Below, piece after piece: positions 23,476 to 31,947 of a stretch of 42,802 bases of DNA. The DNA comes from Parvibaculum sp. (GTDB lineage: Bacteria; Pseudomonadota; Alphaproteobacteria; Parvibaculales; Parvibaculaceae), in the NCBI GenBank assembly GCA_013823365.1, contig PNMC01000005.1, forward strand, positions 1 to 42,802, read 5' to 3'. The position numbers and the translations under genes were made by a program. The notes below the pieces were generated by a model. It saw only the letters and a program-made list of their open reading frames with translations. It did not search any database and was not told the DNA's origin. Every line of letters begins with the position of its first letter. Position 1 is the stretch's first letter.

Positions 23476-24927
23476 TCAGGCGGCGGTGTGACGGAAGTCC
23501 GGGAACGCATCGCCCTTATAAAGCGGTTCGGCGATGCGCTCATAGGCATGGGCCAGCGCGAAGACCGTATCGTCATCGTAGCGGTTGCCGATGATCTGGA
23601 TCGATGTCGGCACATTCGTCGACGCGCGGCCCGTCTGTGCCACGACGATCGGGTGCAGATAGAGCAGGTTGAAGGGGTGGGTGAGGCACCAGCCGATCGT
23701 GGGGTCGACGGTGACATTGTTGATGACGAGCGTGTCCTTCGCGTGGTTCGTCCCGGCCGGGATCGAGGGAAGGCCGGTCGTCGGCGTGACGAGCGCATCG
23801 AAACCGGCGCTGAAGATCGCATGGATGCCGGTGTTGAGTTCGGCGACCAGCAGGGCAGCGGTTTCCTGCGAGCTCGCGGGCAGCGAATGCGCCTTCCGGT
23901 AGAAGTTGTGGTACTGGTCGGAAAGCTCGGCCGGATCCGTCATCATTTCCTGAATCTGGTCGAGGAAATTGCGCCAGAAGCCGTTGAACAGCGTGCCGTA
24001 CATGGCTTCCTGAATCTTTTCGGCCGTCCAGTCCAGCTTCACTTCCTCGACCGTTGCGCCAAGCGCTTCGAAACGGGCGAGGGCGCGTTCCGTGTTCGCG
24101 CGCACTTCCGGATCGATCTGCGCAAAGCCGAGATCCGGGCTGTAGGCGATCCGCATGCCGGAGACGGCGGGAAGCGGCGTGGGCAGGGCGTGCTTCGGCA
24201 GAGCCGTGTGGTCGCAGGAGGCGGGACCGTTGCCGAGGTCGTACATCAGCGAAAGGTCGGCCATGCTGCGCGCCATCGGCCCATAGACGGAATTCGGCAC
24301 CAACGTCCAGGGTGCGATGCTCGGAAAGCGGCCGAAGGGTGCCTTGAAGCCATAGACGCCGTTGACGCTTGCGGGCAGGCGGATCGAGCCGCCGGAATCG
24401 CTGCCCGTCGCGAGCGTCGTCGTACCTGCGGCAAGCGCAGCACCCGAGCCGCCGGAAGAACCCGACGGCGTATAGGCGAGATTCCAGGGGTTGCGCGTTA
24501 TGCCCCAATGCGGCGAGGTGGTGACAGTGCTGATGCAGAATTCCGGCACGGTGGTCTTGGCGTGGACGATCGCGCCCGCGTCGAGATAGCGCTGCACCAT
24601 GGGGTGCGATGACGGCGCGACATAATCGAGGAAGAGTTTCGAGCCCGAGGCCGTCACCTTGCCTGCGACATCCGTATCGTCTTTCACGGCGAGGGTGACG
24701 CCTTCGAGCGGGCGCGCCTCGCCGCTTGCATAGCGCCGCTCGGCCTTCTTCGCCGCCACCCGTGCTTCATCGTAGAATTTCCAGGCAAAGGCATTGATCT
24801 TCGGTTCGACCGTTTCCGCCCGCGCGAGCTGCGCTTCCAGCACCTCGACAGGCGAGAGCTGCTTCGAGCGATAGAGCCGAAGCTGCGTCGTGGCGGGCAT
24901 ATAGGCGAGGTCGAGCTTGTCGGTCAT
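23476..24927 (-). CDS. Amidase signature family hydrolase
   Basis: The 483-residue enzyme hydrolyses an amide. The Ser-cisSer-Lys triad is visible: Lys82 (LAVKDDTDVAG), the cis-Ser in the TPSGSSGGSGAALAAG loop (residues 157-158) and nucleophile Ser181 (GSDSGGSIRLPA). It is full length for the family. The start MTDKLDL is chosen because AGAAGGGA lies about 7 nt upstream; a further in-frame ATG 57 nt upstream gives a non-conserved extension. It is downstream of the aldehyde dehydrogenase (gap 77 bp) under the TetR regulator, suggesting turnover of an amide whose acyl or aldehyde moiety is passed on. Not GatA: no gatB or gatC nearby and the context is catabolic. Confidence 0.92.
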   Translation of the reverse strand: MTDKLDLAYMPATTQLRLYRSKQLSPVEVLEAQLARAETVEPKINAFAWKFYDEARVAAKKAERRYASGEARPLEGVTLAVKDDTDVAGKVTASGSKLFLDYVAPSSHPMVQRYLDAGAIVHAKTTVPEFCISTVTTSPHWGITRNPWNLAYTPSGSSGGSGAALAAGTTTLATGSDSGGSIRLPASVNGVYGFKAPFGRFPSIAPWTLVPNSVYGPMARSMADLSLMYDLGNGPASCDHTALPKHALPTPLPAVSGMRIAYSPDLGFAQIDPEVRANTERALARFEALGATVEEVKLDWTAEKIQEAMYGTLFNGFWRNFLDQIQEMMTDPAELSDQYHNFYRKAHSLPASSQETAALLVAELNTGIHAIFSAGFDALVTPTTGLPSIPAGTNHAKDTLVINNVTVDPTIGWCLTHPFNLLYLHPIVVAQTGRASTNVPTSIQIIGNRYDDDTVFALAHAYERIAEPLYKGDAFPDFRHTAA

Positions 24928-25004
24928 CCGGAGTCCCTTCTGTGCGTTTTGCATAGTAAGCGGTCCGGCGGCCAGGGGCGCCATATCCTTGTTGGGCCAG
25001 CGTG

Positions 25005-26429
25005 TCAGGGGCGGACGATCGCCTTGATTTCTGTGAATTCCTCGATGCCGAAAACCCCGCCCTCGCGACCGTTGCCGGATTGACGGTAGCCGCCAAAGGG
25101 TGTTTCGGCACCGGGAACTGACATATTGATATGGACCTGACCGGCGCGAAGGCGCCGCGCCACGGAGAGCGCGTGGGCCTCGTTTTGCGAGAAGACATAG
25201 GCGGCAAGGCCGTAAGGCGTGTCGTTCGCCATGGCGATGGCTTGCTCTTCGTCCTCATAGGAGAGGATGACGAGCACGGGGCCGAATATTTCCTCTCGTG
25301 CGATGGTCATTTCGGGCTTCACCTGGGCGAAGACGGTGGGACGCACGAAATAGCCCGGCGCGAGACCGGCAACGGGGTCCGGCCCGCCCGCGGCGAGGAC
25401 CGCGCCTTCCTGCTGGCCGACGCGGATATAGTTGAGCACGCGCTCGTAATGCGCGCGGGAAACGAGGGGGCCGATATCCGTGTGCTCATCCTGAGGGTCT
25501 CCGACGCGGAGGGCATTCGCAATGGCGGCGGCCGTGTTTGCGATGTCGTCATGCCGCTCTGCGGGCACGATGAGCCGTGTCGGCGCATTGCAGGACTGGC
25601 CGCTGTTTTCCATGCAGGCGCGGACGGATTGTTCGATGGCGGTATTGAAATCCGCATCGCGCAGCAGGATGTTCGGCGACTTGCCACCCAGTTCCTGCGT
25701 CACGCGCTTCACGGTGGGTGCGGCGTTGATGGCCACCTGCACGCCCGCCGCGGTCGATCCGGTGAAGGACACCATGTCGACAAGGGGATGCATGGAGAGC
25801 GCCGTGCCGACCTCCCGTCCATCGCCATGCACCAGATTAAAGGCGCCGGCAGGTACGCCCGCTTCGACCAGCACCTCGGCGAAAAGAGTGGCCGACATGG
25901 GCGTGAGTTCGCTCGGCTTCAGGACCATGGTGCAGCCTGTGGCCAGCGCGGGCGCAACCTTGCCGGCGATCTGGTTGAGCGGCCAGTTCCAGGGCGTGAT
26001 GAGAGCGCAGACGCCGACCGGTTCGCGCCGGAGGATGACATGGCCCGCGCCGGGGCGTTCGATGTCGAAGGTTTCGAAGGCCTTGAGAGTGGCGCGGATA
26101 TAGTCGGCGCCCGCGGCCGCTTGCGCCTCGTGCGAAAGCCTTGAGGGCGCGCCCATTTCCTCGGTCATGGCGGCGGCAAATTCATCGTAGCGGCGCTCAT
26201 AGATGTCGAGGATGCGCCTCAGAAGCTCAAGCCGGTCTTCCTTGCTCGTGGCTGCGAAAGCGGGGAAAGCGGCGTGGGCCGCGCGGATGGCTGCATCGGC
26301 GTCCGCTGCCGTCCCCATGGCGACGCTGCCGTAGATTTCGTCATTCGCCGGATTGCGAAGGTCGCGCCTCTCGCGAGAAGAGGGGGTCGCCCATTGGCCG
26401 CCAATCAGAAACCTGTCGAAATTCTTCAT
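25005..26429 (-). CDS. Aldehyde dehydrogenase family protein
   Basis: A 474-residue NAD(P)-dependent aldehyde dehydrogenase. Asn148 ([10 protein letters not shown]), Glu246 ([10 protein letters not shown]) and Cys280 ([11 protein letters not shown]) are the catalytic residues, and FTGSTAAG holds the cofactor loop. The C-terminal signature is [16 protein letters not shown]. Length and motifs match broad-specificity medium-chain aldehyde dehydrogenases; the substrate is not determined. It stands between TetR (upstream) and the amidase (downstream) on the minus strand with 77-bp gaps on both sides, so the three form one probable operon. Confidence 0.93.
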   Translation of the reverse strand: MKNFDRFLIGGQWATPSSRERRDLRNPANDEIYGSVAMGTAADADAAIRAAHAAFPAFAATSKEDRLELLRRILDIYERRYDEFAAAMTEEMGAPSRLSHEAQAAAGADYIRATLKAFETFDIERPGAGHVILRREPVGVCALITPWNWPLNQIAGKVAPALATGCTMVLKPSELTPMSATLFAEVLVEAGVPAGAFNLVHGDGREVGTALSMHPLVDMVSFTGSTAAGVQVAINAAPTVKRVTQELGGKSPNILLRDADFNTAIEQSVRACMENSGQSCNAPTRLIVPAERHDDIANTAAAIANALRVGDPQDEHTDIGPLVSRAHYERVLNYIRVGQQEGAVLAAGGPDPVAGLAPGYFVRPTVFAQVKPEMTIAREEIFGPVLVILSYEDEEQAIAMANDTPYGLAAYVFSQNEAHALSVARRLRAGQVHINMSVPGAETPFGGYRQSGNGREGGVFGIEEFTEIKAIVRP

Positions 26430-26506
26430 CGCCGATAGCTCCCTTGTGGAGCGTCGAGACTAGCAGCCGGGGCCGCGGCGCGGCCATGCTCTCGATGGGC
26501 CAGTGC

Positions 26507-27130
26507 TCAGCGGGGCGCGAGGCCCTGCACGAGCAGGGCGATATATTCATCGGCAAGCTTCACGCCCGGCAGGCTTGCCTCGCCGGGCGGCCACTGTCCG
26601 ATGGAGTTGAGCGCGCCCGCAAGCGCGAAGGCGGTGACTTTCGGGTCGGACGAGGCGATGGAGCCGTCCTCGATGCCGGCGGACACGAGCGCCCGGATCT
26701 GCCGGTCGATCACGCCCTTGATGCGGCGGACCTTCTTCCGGCTCTGCCCGGAAAGTTCGGTATCGCTGATCCGCACGGCGCAACGTCCGAAATCGGAATC
26801 GATCACGGCCGCATAGCGCCGGAGATAGGCGACGAGGCGCTCCATGCCGCTGGCCCGCGCATCGTCCGCGAAGTCCGCGGCGGCATCGAGCCGGTCGAGG
26901 CCGTGCTGGATGCAGGCGAAGAGCATCGCCTCCTTGTTCTTGAAATAATAATAGAGCGTCGGCTTCGTGACGTTGAGCACGCGCGCCACCTCGTCGAGCG
27001 AGGCGCGGTGATAGCCCCATTCCGAAAACACATGGGCCGCGGCTGCAAGCACTGCCTCGCGTTTCAGGGCGCGTTCCTGCTTGCGTTCCGCTTCTTTCTT
27101 CCAGGGGGAGTCGATTGCCGTACGTGCCAT
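26507..27130 (-). CDS. TetR/AcrR family transcriptional regulator
   Basis: A 207-residue repressor with an N-terminal helix-turn-helix at about 25-70 (FSEWGYHRASLDEVARVLNV, then TKPTLYYYFKNKEAML) and a helical C-terminal ligand domain of the TetR_C type found in fatty-acid or branched-chain acyl-CoA regulators. MARTAIDSP is taken as the start; the open frame continues upstream across the divergent promoter and is not real coding. The gene diverges from the acyl-CoA ligase operon over 135 bp, so it probably controls that operon, its own aldehyde dehydrogenase/amidase genes, or both. An acyl-CoA ligand is a reasonable inference from the neighbourhood. Confidence 0.9.
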   Translation of the reverse strand: MARTAIDSPWKKEAERKQERALKREAVLAAAAHVFSEWGYHRASLDEVARVLNVTKPTLYYYFKNKEAMLFACIQHGLDRLDAAADFADDARASGMERLVAYLRRYAAVIDSDFGRCAVRISDTELSGQSRKKVRRIKGVIDRQIRALVSAGIEDGSIASSDPKVTAFALAGALNSIGQWPPGEASLPGVKLADEYIALLVQGLAPR

Positions 27131-27179
27131 TGGGACTCCGGATTCGAAGGATGTGCAGAGAATAGGCGAAGGCCGGGAT

Positions 27180-27208
27180 TTGACAACATACCAACAAGAA
27201 AATAAGTT
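27180..27208 (+). promoter_or_regulatory. Candidate sigma-70 promoter of the acyl-CoA ligase operon
   Basis: A consensus -35 TTGACA (27180-27185) lies 17 bp before TAAGTT (27203-27208) in an AT-rich stretch that is unusual for this GC-rich window, about 60 nt upstream of the ligase start. The stretch lies between the divergent TetR gene and the operon and is the natural place for a TetR operator, though no clear inverted repeat was seen. Confidence 0.5.
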
Positions 27209-27265
27209 ACTCAAAAGTAGAAAAGGCGCCGGGCGAGGCGCCATGTCTTGCAGGGAGGAGCAGGC

Positions 27266-28828
27266 ATGTATCTCACGCAAGCGCTTCACCGCGCGGTTGC
27301 GCTGACGCCGGGCAAGACCGCGACGATCAGCGGTGCCCGTAGGACGACATGGCAGGAATTTCGCGACCGCGTTGCCCGGCTGGCGGGCGCGCTGAAATCG
27401 CTCGGCGTCGAACGCGGCGACCGAATCGCCATCCTGTCGATGAATTCCGACCGCTATCTCGAAACCTGCTTTGCCGCCTGGTGGGCGGATGCCGTCATCG
27501 TGCCGATGAACACGCGCTGGTCGGTGGCCGAGCATGTCTATTCGATCGAGGATGCCGGCGCATCGCTGCTTCTCGTGGACGACACCTTCGCGGAGACGGG
27601 CCTAGCCGTGCGGGACGCCTGTCCGCAAATCCGGCACACGATCCATATGGGCGATGGCGCGGCGCCCATCGGCACGAAGTCTTATGAGGAGCTCATTGCG
27701 TCTGCCAGGACGGTGGAAGATGCGCGCCGCGGCGGCGAGGAGCTTGCAGGCATCTTCTACACGGGCGGGACGACCGGTTTTCCCAAGGGGGTGATGCTCT
27801 CCCATCAGGCGCTCTGGACGAGCGCGCTGTCGATCGGGGCCGGGACGGAGGGTTTCAATCCCGAGATGCGCTATCTCCATGCGGCGCCGATGTTCCATCT
27901 CGCGGATTTCGCGATGTCGAATGCGACGTCGCTCTTCGGCGGCTCTCACGTCTTCATGCCGGGGTTCGAACCCGTCTCGTTCCTCAAGCTGATGGAGGAG
28001 CACAAGGCGAGCTACACGCTGCTCGTGCCGACCATGATCCGGCTGCTGCTCGACTGCCCGGCTTTCGACAAGCACGATCTCTCTTCCTGGAAAGGCATGC
28101 TCTACGGCGCCTCGCCCATGGCGGAGGCGATGTTGCGCGAGGCGCTGACGAAGCTGCCGCATGTCGCCTTCACGCAAGGCTATGGCCAGACGGAGCTTGC
28201 GCCCATCGCGACGCTGCTCGGGCCCGAGCATCACGTGCTCGATGGGGCGCATCCGCATCGTCTGCGCTCGGCCGGGCAGTCCGGTCTCTGCGTCGAGGTC
28301 CGCATTCTCGACGCCGATGGCAAGGAGCTGCCGCGGGGCGAGGTGGGCGAGGTCGCGGTGCGCGGGCCGAACACCATGCTCGGCTACTGGAACAAGCCGG
28401 AGCAGACGGCGGCCACGCTTGTCGATGGCTGGGTGATGACGGGCGACGGCGGCTATATGGACGAGGACGGCTTTCTCTACATCGTCGACCGCATCAAGGA
28501 CATGATCGTTTCGGGCGGCGAGAACGTGTTCTCGGCGGAGGTCGAGAACGCGATCATGCAGCTCGACGGCGTGGCCGAATGCGCGGTGATCGGCGTGCCG
28601 GACCCGAAATGGGGCGAGCGCGTGCATGCGGTTGTCGTGCCGAAGGCAGGTGTCTCGCTCAATGCGGAGGACGTCGCGCCGCACTGCCGGGCGCTCATCG
28701 CCGGATACAAATGTCCGCGCAGTGTCGATATCCGCATGGAGCCGCTGCCGAAATCGGCCGCGGGCAAGATCCTCAAAACCGAATTGCGCCGTCCCTATTG
28801 GGAAAACCAGGCACGCAATGTCAGCTAG
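27266..28828 (+). CDS. Acyl-CoA synthetase (AMP-forming)
   Basis: The 520-residue cytosolic enzyme activates a carboxylic acid with ATP and CoA. The phosphate-binding loop is YTGGTTGFPKGVMLSH (about 165-180), the adenine-binding motif GYGQTE, the hinge WVMTGDGGYMDEDGFLYIVDR and the catalytic lysine in PKSAAGKILKTELR near the end. It resembles long-chain or cyclic-acid ligases of the FadD3/FadK-like type, but the acid cannot be named. The start MYLTQALH follows a strong AGGGAGGAG at 5 nt; the longer in-frame reading is excluded. First gene of the operon continuing through thiolase, both hot-dog genes and the SDR. Confidence 0.92.
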   Translation: MYLTQALHRAVALTPGKTATISGARRTTWQEFRDRVARLAGALKSLGVERGDRIAILSMNSDRYLETCFAAWWADAVIVPMNTRWSVAEHVYSIEDAGASLLLVDDTFAETGLAVRDACPQIRHTIHMGDGAAPIGTKSYEELIASARTVEDARRGGEELAGIFYTGGTTGFPKGVMLSHQALWTSALSIGAGTEGFNPEMRYLHAAPMFHLADFAMSNATSLFGGSHVFMPGFEPVSFLKLMEEHKASYTLLVPTMIRLLLDCPAFDKHDLSSWKGMLYGASPMAEAMLREALTKLPHVAFTQGYGQTELAPIATLLGPEHHVLDGAHPHRLRSAGQSGLCVEVRILDADGKELPRGEVGEVAVRGPNTMLGYWNKPEQTAATLVDGWVMTGDGGYMDEDGFLYIVDRIKDMIVSGGENVFSAEVENAIMQLDGVAECAVIGVPDPKWGERVHAVVVPKAGVSLNAEDVAPHCRALIAGYKCPRSVDIRMEPLPKSAAGKILKTELRRPYWENQARNVS

Positions 28829-28843
28829 AAAGGAATGAACGTG

Positions 28844-30031
28844 ATGGGCAATCGAGTGGTTGTCGCGGGCGTCGGCATGCTTCCCTTCGTGAAGCCGGGA
28901 GCGAGCGCCTCATATGACGAGATGGGGGCGGATGCCGTGCGCCTCGCGCTGGCGGATGCGGGGCTCGACTATGGCAAGGTGCAGCAGGCCTATGCGGGCT
29001 GGGTCTATGGCGACTCGACCGCGGGTCAGGCCGCGCTCTACAAGGTCGGGCTGAGCGGCATTCCCGTCGTCAACGTCAACAATAACTGTTCCACAGGCTC
29101 CTCCGCGTTGTTCCTCGCGCGGCAGGCGGTGGAGGCAGGTGTCGTCGATTGCGCGTTGGCGTTCGGCTTCGAGCAGATGGTGCCGGGCGCGCTCGGTACG
29201 ATGTTCAACGACCGCCCGAACCCGCTCGGCGAATTCCTGCAGGTTGCCGACGACAGTTTTCAGGGCGCGGGCGAAGTGCCGATGGCGCTGCGCCTCTTCG
29301 GCGGCGCGGGCTATGAGTATCAGCAGATATTCGGCGCGAAGACCGAAACCTTCGCCAAGGTGCGCGAGAAGGCGAGCCGGCACGCCGAACACAATGAGCG
29401 GGCGATCTTTCGCGCGCCGGTGAGCGTGGACGAGGTGATGCAGTCGCCGAAAATGTTCCTGAACCTCACCAGGCTCCAGTGCTGCCCGCCGAGCTGCGGC
29501 GCGGCGGCGGCGGTTCTCTGCACGGAGGAATTCGCGAGAAAGCACGGGCTCGATGCGAGCATCGTCATTTCCGGCCAAGCCATGACGACGGACTTCCCTT
29601 CGACCTTTGCCGAGAAGAGCCTCATCAAGGTCGTCGGTTCCGACATGACGAAGGAAGCGGCGCGCCGCGTCTACGAGCAGGCGGGGATCGGCCCGGAGGA
29701 TGTGGATGTGGTGGAGCTCCATGACTGCTTCACCACCAATGAAGTCATCACCTATGAGGGGCTCGGCCTCTGCCCCGAGGGCGGTGCGGAGAAATTCGTC
29801 TGGGATGGCGACAATACCTATGGCGGCAAGGTCGTGACCAATCCTTCCGGCGGGCTGCTCTCGAAGGGCCATCCGCTCGGCGCGACGGGGCTTGGCCAAT
29901 GCGCGGAGCTCACATGGCAGCTCCGCGGACAGGCCGGTCTTCGGCAGGTCGAGGGCGCGCGCGTCGCGCTTCAGCACAATCTGGGTCTTGGCGGCGCCTG
30001 CGTCGTCACGCTTTACGAACGCGTGGGATAA
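28844..30031 (+). CDS. SCP2-type thiolase (lipid-transfer protein family)
   Basis: A 395-residue thiolase that cleaves a 3-oxoacyl-CoA with CoA. The nucleophile Cys82 (VNNNCSTGSSALFLA), His293 (VELHDCFTTNE), His343 (SKGHPLGATG) and Cys386 (GLGGACVV) are all present, as in active SCPx-type thiolases; this argues for real thiolysis rather than the Ltp2-type retro-aldolases, which need a DUF35 partner that is absent here. ATG at 28844 is preferred over 28835 because AAAGGA lies directly before the first ATG but 9 nt before the second. It follows the ligase by 15 nt and precedes the small hot-dog protein by 3 nt. Confidence 0.92.
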   Translation: MGNRVVVAGVGMLPFVKPGASASYDEMGADAVRLALADAGLDYGKVQQAYAGWVYGDSTAGQAALYKVGLSGIPVVNVNNNCSTGSSALFLARQAVEAGVVDCALAFGFEQMVPGALGTMFNDRPNPLGEFLQVADDSFQGAGEVPMALRLFGGAGYEYQQIFGAKTETFAKVREKASRHAEHNERAIFRAPVSVDEVMQSPKMFLNLTRLQCCPPSCGAAAAVLCTEEFARKHGLDASIVISGQAMTTDFPSTFAEKSLIKVVGSDMTKEAARRVYEQAGIGPEDVDVVELHDCFTTNEVITYEGLGLCPEGGAEKFVWDGDNTYGGKVVTNPSGGLLSKGHPLGATGLGQCAELTWQLRGQAGLRQVEGARVALQHNLGLGGACVVTLYERVG

Positions 30032-30034
30032 TCA

Positions 30035-30478
30035 ATGATCGACCGTTCCTTCATCGGACATGAATTTGCGCCCGTGACGGCCGAAGTGGAGAAGGGGCGT
30101 CTGCGCTTCTTCGCCAAGGCGACGGGCAATGCCGACCCCGTCTATTCGGACGAGGCGGCAGCGGCGGCGGCGGGATATCCCTCCCTTCCTGCGCCGCCCA
30201 CCTTTCTCTTCTGCCTCGAGATGGACCGGGACGATCCGATGGATTTTCTCGATCTTCTGAAAGTCGATCTCGGCCGCGTGCTGCATGGCGAGCAGAGTTT
30301 CACCTATCGCGCGCCTGTCTGCGCGGGTGACCGGATCACCTTTCGCTCGCGCATCACGGACATCTACGACAAGAAGAACGGCGCGCTGGAATTCATCGTG
30401 ATGGATACGGAATGCCGAAACGAGAAGGGCGAGCATGTTGCCGATATGCGCCGCTCCATCGTGGTGCGGAACGGGTGA
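30035..30478 (+). CDS. MaoC-like N-terminal hot-dog protein
   Basis: The 147-residue protein is a single hot-dog fold of the MaoC N-terminal/FAS1-DH type (IGHEFAPVTAEVEKGRLRFF, then KATGNADPVYSDEAAAAAAG and LPAPPTFLFCLEMD). The catalytic Asp-x-x-x-x-His pair of hydratase 2 is incomplete: GNADPVY has no histidine. In two-domain hydratases this half is structural and helps form the acyl pocket, so it probably acts as a heterodimer with the next protein. It starts 3 nt after the thiolase stop. Confidence 0.88.
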   Translation: MIDRSFIGHEFAPVTAEVEKGRLRFFAKATGNADPVYSDEAAAAAAGYPSLPAPPTFLFCLEMDRDDPMDFLDLLKVDLGRVLHGEQSFTYRAPVCAGDRITFRSRITDIYDKKNGALEFIVMDTECRNEKGEHVADMRRSIVVRNG

Positions 30479-30488
30479 GGACAGGAAC

Positions 30489-30902
30489 ATGACCGATATT
30501 GCAACAGCGGCACCCGGCACGGAGATCGGCCGCATCACCGCCGACCGGATCACGCGGCATATGCTCGCGCTTTATTGCGGGGCCTCCGGCGATCACAACC
30601 CCATCCATGTGGATATCGATTTCGCCAAGGCGGCCGGCATGCCCGATGTCTTCGCGCATGGCATGCTTTCCATGGCCTTTCTCGGACGGCTGGTGACGAA
30701 GCTTGCGCCGCAAACCGCCCTGCGCGGTTTCGGGGCGCGCTTCACCTCGATCACTCAGCTCGGTTCCGAGATCACCTGTGTCGCGAAGCTCGTCGAGCGT
30801 TTCGAGGAGGCAGGGGAGAAGCGGGCGAGGCTCGAACTCGTCGCCATGGATCAAAAAGGCGATGTGAAGCTCATGGGCGATGCCGTCGTCGCGCTCGCAT
30901 AA
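30489..30902 (+). CDS. MaoC-like (R)-specific enoyl-CoA hydratase
   Basis: A 137-residue single hot-dog protein carrying the hydratase-2 motif YCGASGDHNPIHVD, in which Asp35 and His40 are the catalytic pair, and the downstream FAHGMLSMAFLGRL segment. It should hydrate trans-2-enoyl-CoA to (3R)-hydroxyacyl-CoA. It starts 10 nt after the MaoC-N gene, with ACAGGA before the ATG, and the two probably form a heteromer corresponding to the N- and C-halves of eukaryotic hydratase 2. Confidence 0.92.
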   Translation: MTDIATAAPGTEIGRITADRITRHMLALYCGASGDHNPIHVDIDFAKAAGMPDVFAHGMLSMAFLGRLVTKLAPQTALRGFGARFTSITQLGSEITCVAKLVERFEEAGEKRARLELVAMDQKGDVKLMGDAVVALA

Positions 30903-30918
30903 CGAAGGAATATCCAAA

Positions 30919-31749
30919 GTGTCGAAACTCGAAGGAAAAGTGGCCCTGATCTCGGGGTCGGGCCGCGGCATCGGCCGCGCGCTGGCGCTGAAGCTCGCCT
31001 CGGAAGGCGCGCGCATCGTCGTGAACGATATGGACAAGGAGCCGGCGGCGGAGACGGTCGAAGATATCCGCAAGCTTGGCGGCGAGGCCGTCGCCTGCGT
31101 GGGCAGCGTGACGGAACCGGATTTCGGCGACCGCTTTGTCAAGACGGCGCTCGATACATGGAACGGCCTCGACATCATCGTCAACAATGCCGGTTATACC
31201 TGGGACAATGTCATCCAGAAAATGACGGATGAGCAGTTCCAGGCCATGCTTGATGTGCATCTCGCAGCGCCGTTCCGGATTCTCCGCGCGGCGGCCGAGC
31301 CGATCCGCGTCTTCTCGAAGAAGGAAGCGGGCGAGGGGCGCGAGGTCTTCCGCAAGATCGTGAACATCTCTTCCGTTGCAGGCCTTGGCGGCAATACGGG
31401 GCAGGTGAGCTATTCCTCCGCCAAGGCGGGCCTTGTCGGCATGACGAAGACGCTGTCGAAGGAGTGGGGCCGCTACAAGGTGAATGTGAACTGCGTCGCC
31501 TTCGGCTTCATCAAGACGCGCCTCACCCAGCCGCTGACGGGCGAGGGCGCCAGCATCGATGTGGAAGGACGCAAGATCGCAGTGGGCGTGCAGCCCGCTT
31601 TCATCGATGCGATGGAAAAGCAGATGATTCCGATCGGACGCGCCGGCACGCCGGAAGAAGCGGCGGACGGCGTCTATCTTTTCTGCACGCCGGAATCGAA
31701 CTATATCAGCGGCCAGGTCGTGATCGTCGGCGGCGGCGTCTCGCTCTGA
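30919..31749 (+). CDS. Short-chain dehydrogenase/reductase
   Basis: A 276-residue cytosolic oxidoreductase. The NAD(P) motif is SGSGRGIGRA (12-21), NNAG lies at 89-92, and the catalytic set is Ser152, Tyr165 and Lys169 (NISSVAGLGGNTGQVSYSSAK). Asp37-Met-Asp39 after strand 2 (VVNDMDKEP) favours NAD over NADP. Its partners suggest oxidation of a (3R)-hydroxyacyl-CoA, the role of the SDR part of MFE-2, although a FabG-like reduction is possible. The start is GTG at 30919, 9 nt after GAAGGA; the earlier in-frame ATG lies inside the MaoC gene. Last gene of the operon; a strong terminator follows. Confidence 0.92.
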   Translation: MSKLEGKVALISGSGRGIGRALALKLASEGARIVVNDMDKEPAAETVEDIRKLGGEAVACVGSVTEPDFGDRFVKTALDTWNGLDIIVNNAGYTWDNVIQKMTDEQFQAMLDVHLAAPFRILRAAAEPIRVFSKKEAGEGREVFRKIVNISSVAGLGGNTGQVSYSSAKAGLVGMTKTLSKEWGRYKVNVNCVAFGFIKTRLTQPLTGEGASIDVEGRKIAVGVQPAFIDAMEKQMIPIGRAGTPEEAADGVYLFCTPESNYISGQVVIVGGGVSL

Positions 31750-31780
31750 GCGCGCAAGGCCCGGTCTCGTCCGGTCATTC

Positions 31781-31821
31781 GGCCCGGCGGAAGGCAGAGA
31801 TGTCGCCGCCGGGCCTTTTTT
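31781..31821 (+). terminator. Strong intrinsic terminator of the acyl-CoA operon
   Basis: GGCCCGGCGG (31781-31790) and CCGCCGGGCC (31806-31815) form a perfect 10-bp stem with a 15-nt loop, followed by six T residues. Confidence 0.92.
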
Positions 31822-31855
31822 GTCGGGCTTAGCGGCGCTTCCGTGTCCGCTAAAA

Positions 31856-31877
31856 TTGTATACAAAATAGTATACCA
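31856..31877. promoter_or_regulatory. Tandem GntR-type operator, upstream of the GDSL esterase
   Basis: Box 1 TTGTATACAA (31856-31865) is a perfect palindrome. Box 2 TAGTATACCA (31868-31877) matches it at 8 of 10 positions after a 2-bp gap, giving a 12-bp centre-to-centre distance. It lies about 70-90 nt before the esterase start. The same paired arrangement recurs at 33917, 37269 and 39988. Confidence 0.8.
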
Positions 31878-31947
31878 AAATTATCTTTTGCGTTAGTCTC
31901 CCCGTCCATCGCGCCGGTCAGGCGCGGGGTGAAAATCGGGAGGAGAC

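Noticed and set aside
28835-28843. Earlier ATG for the thiolase
   Set aside because: The ribosome-binding site directly abuts this ATG; the ATG at 28844 has proper spacing and matches the usual family start.
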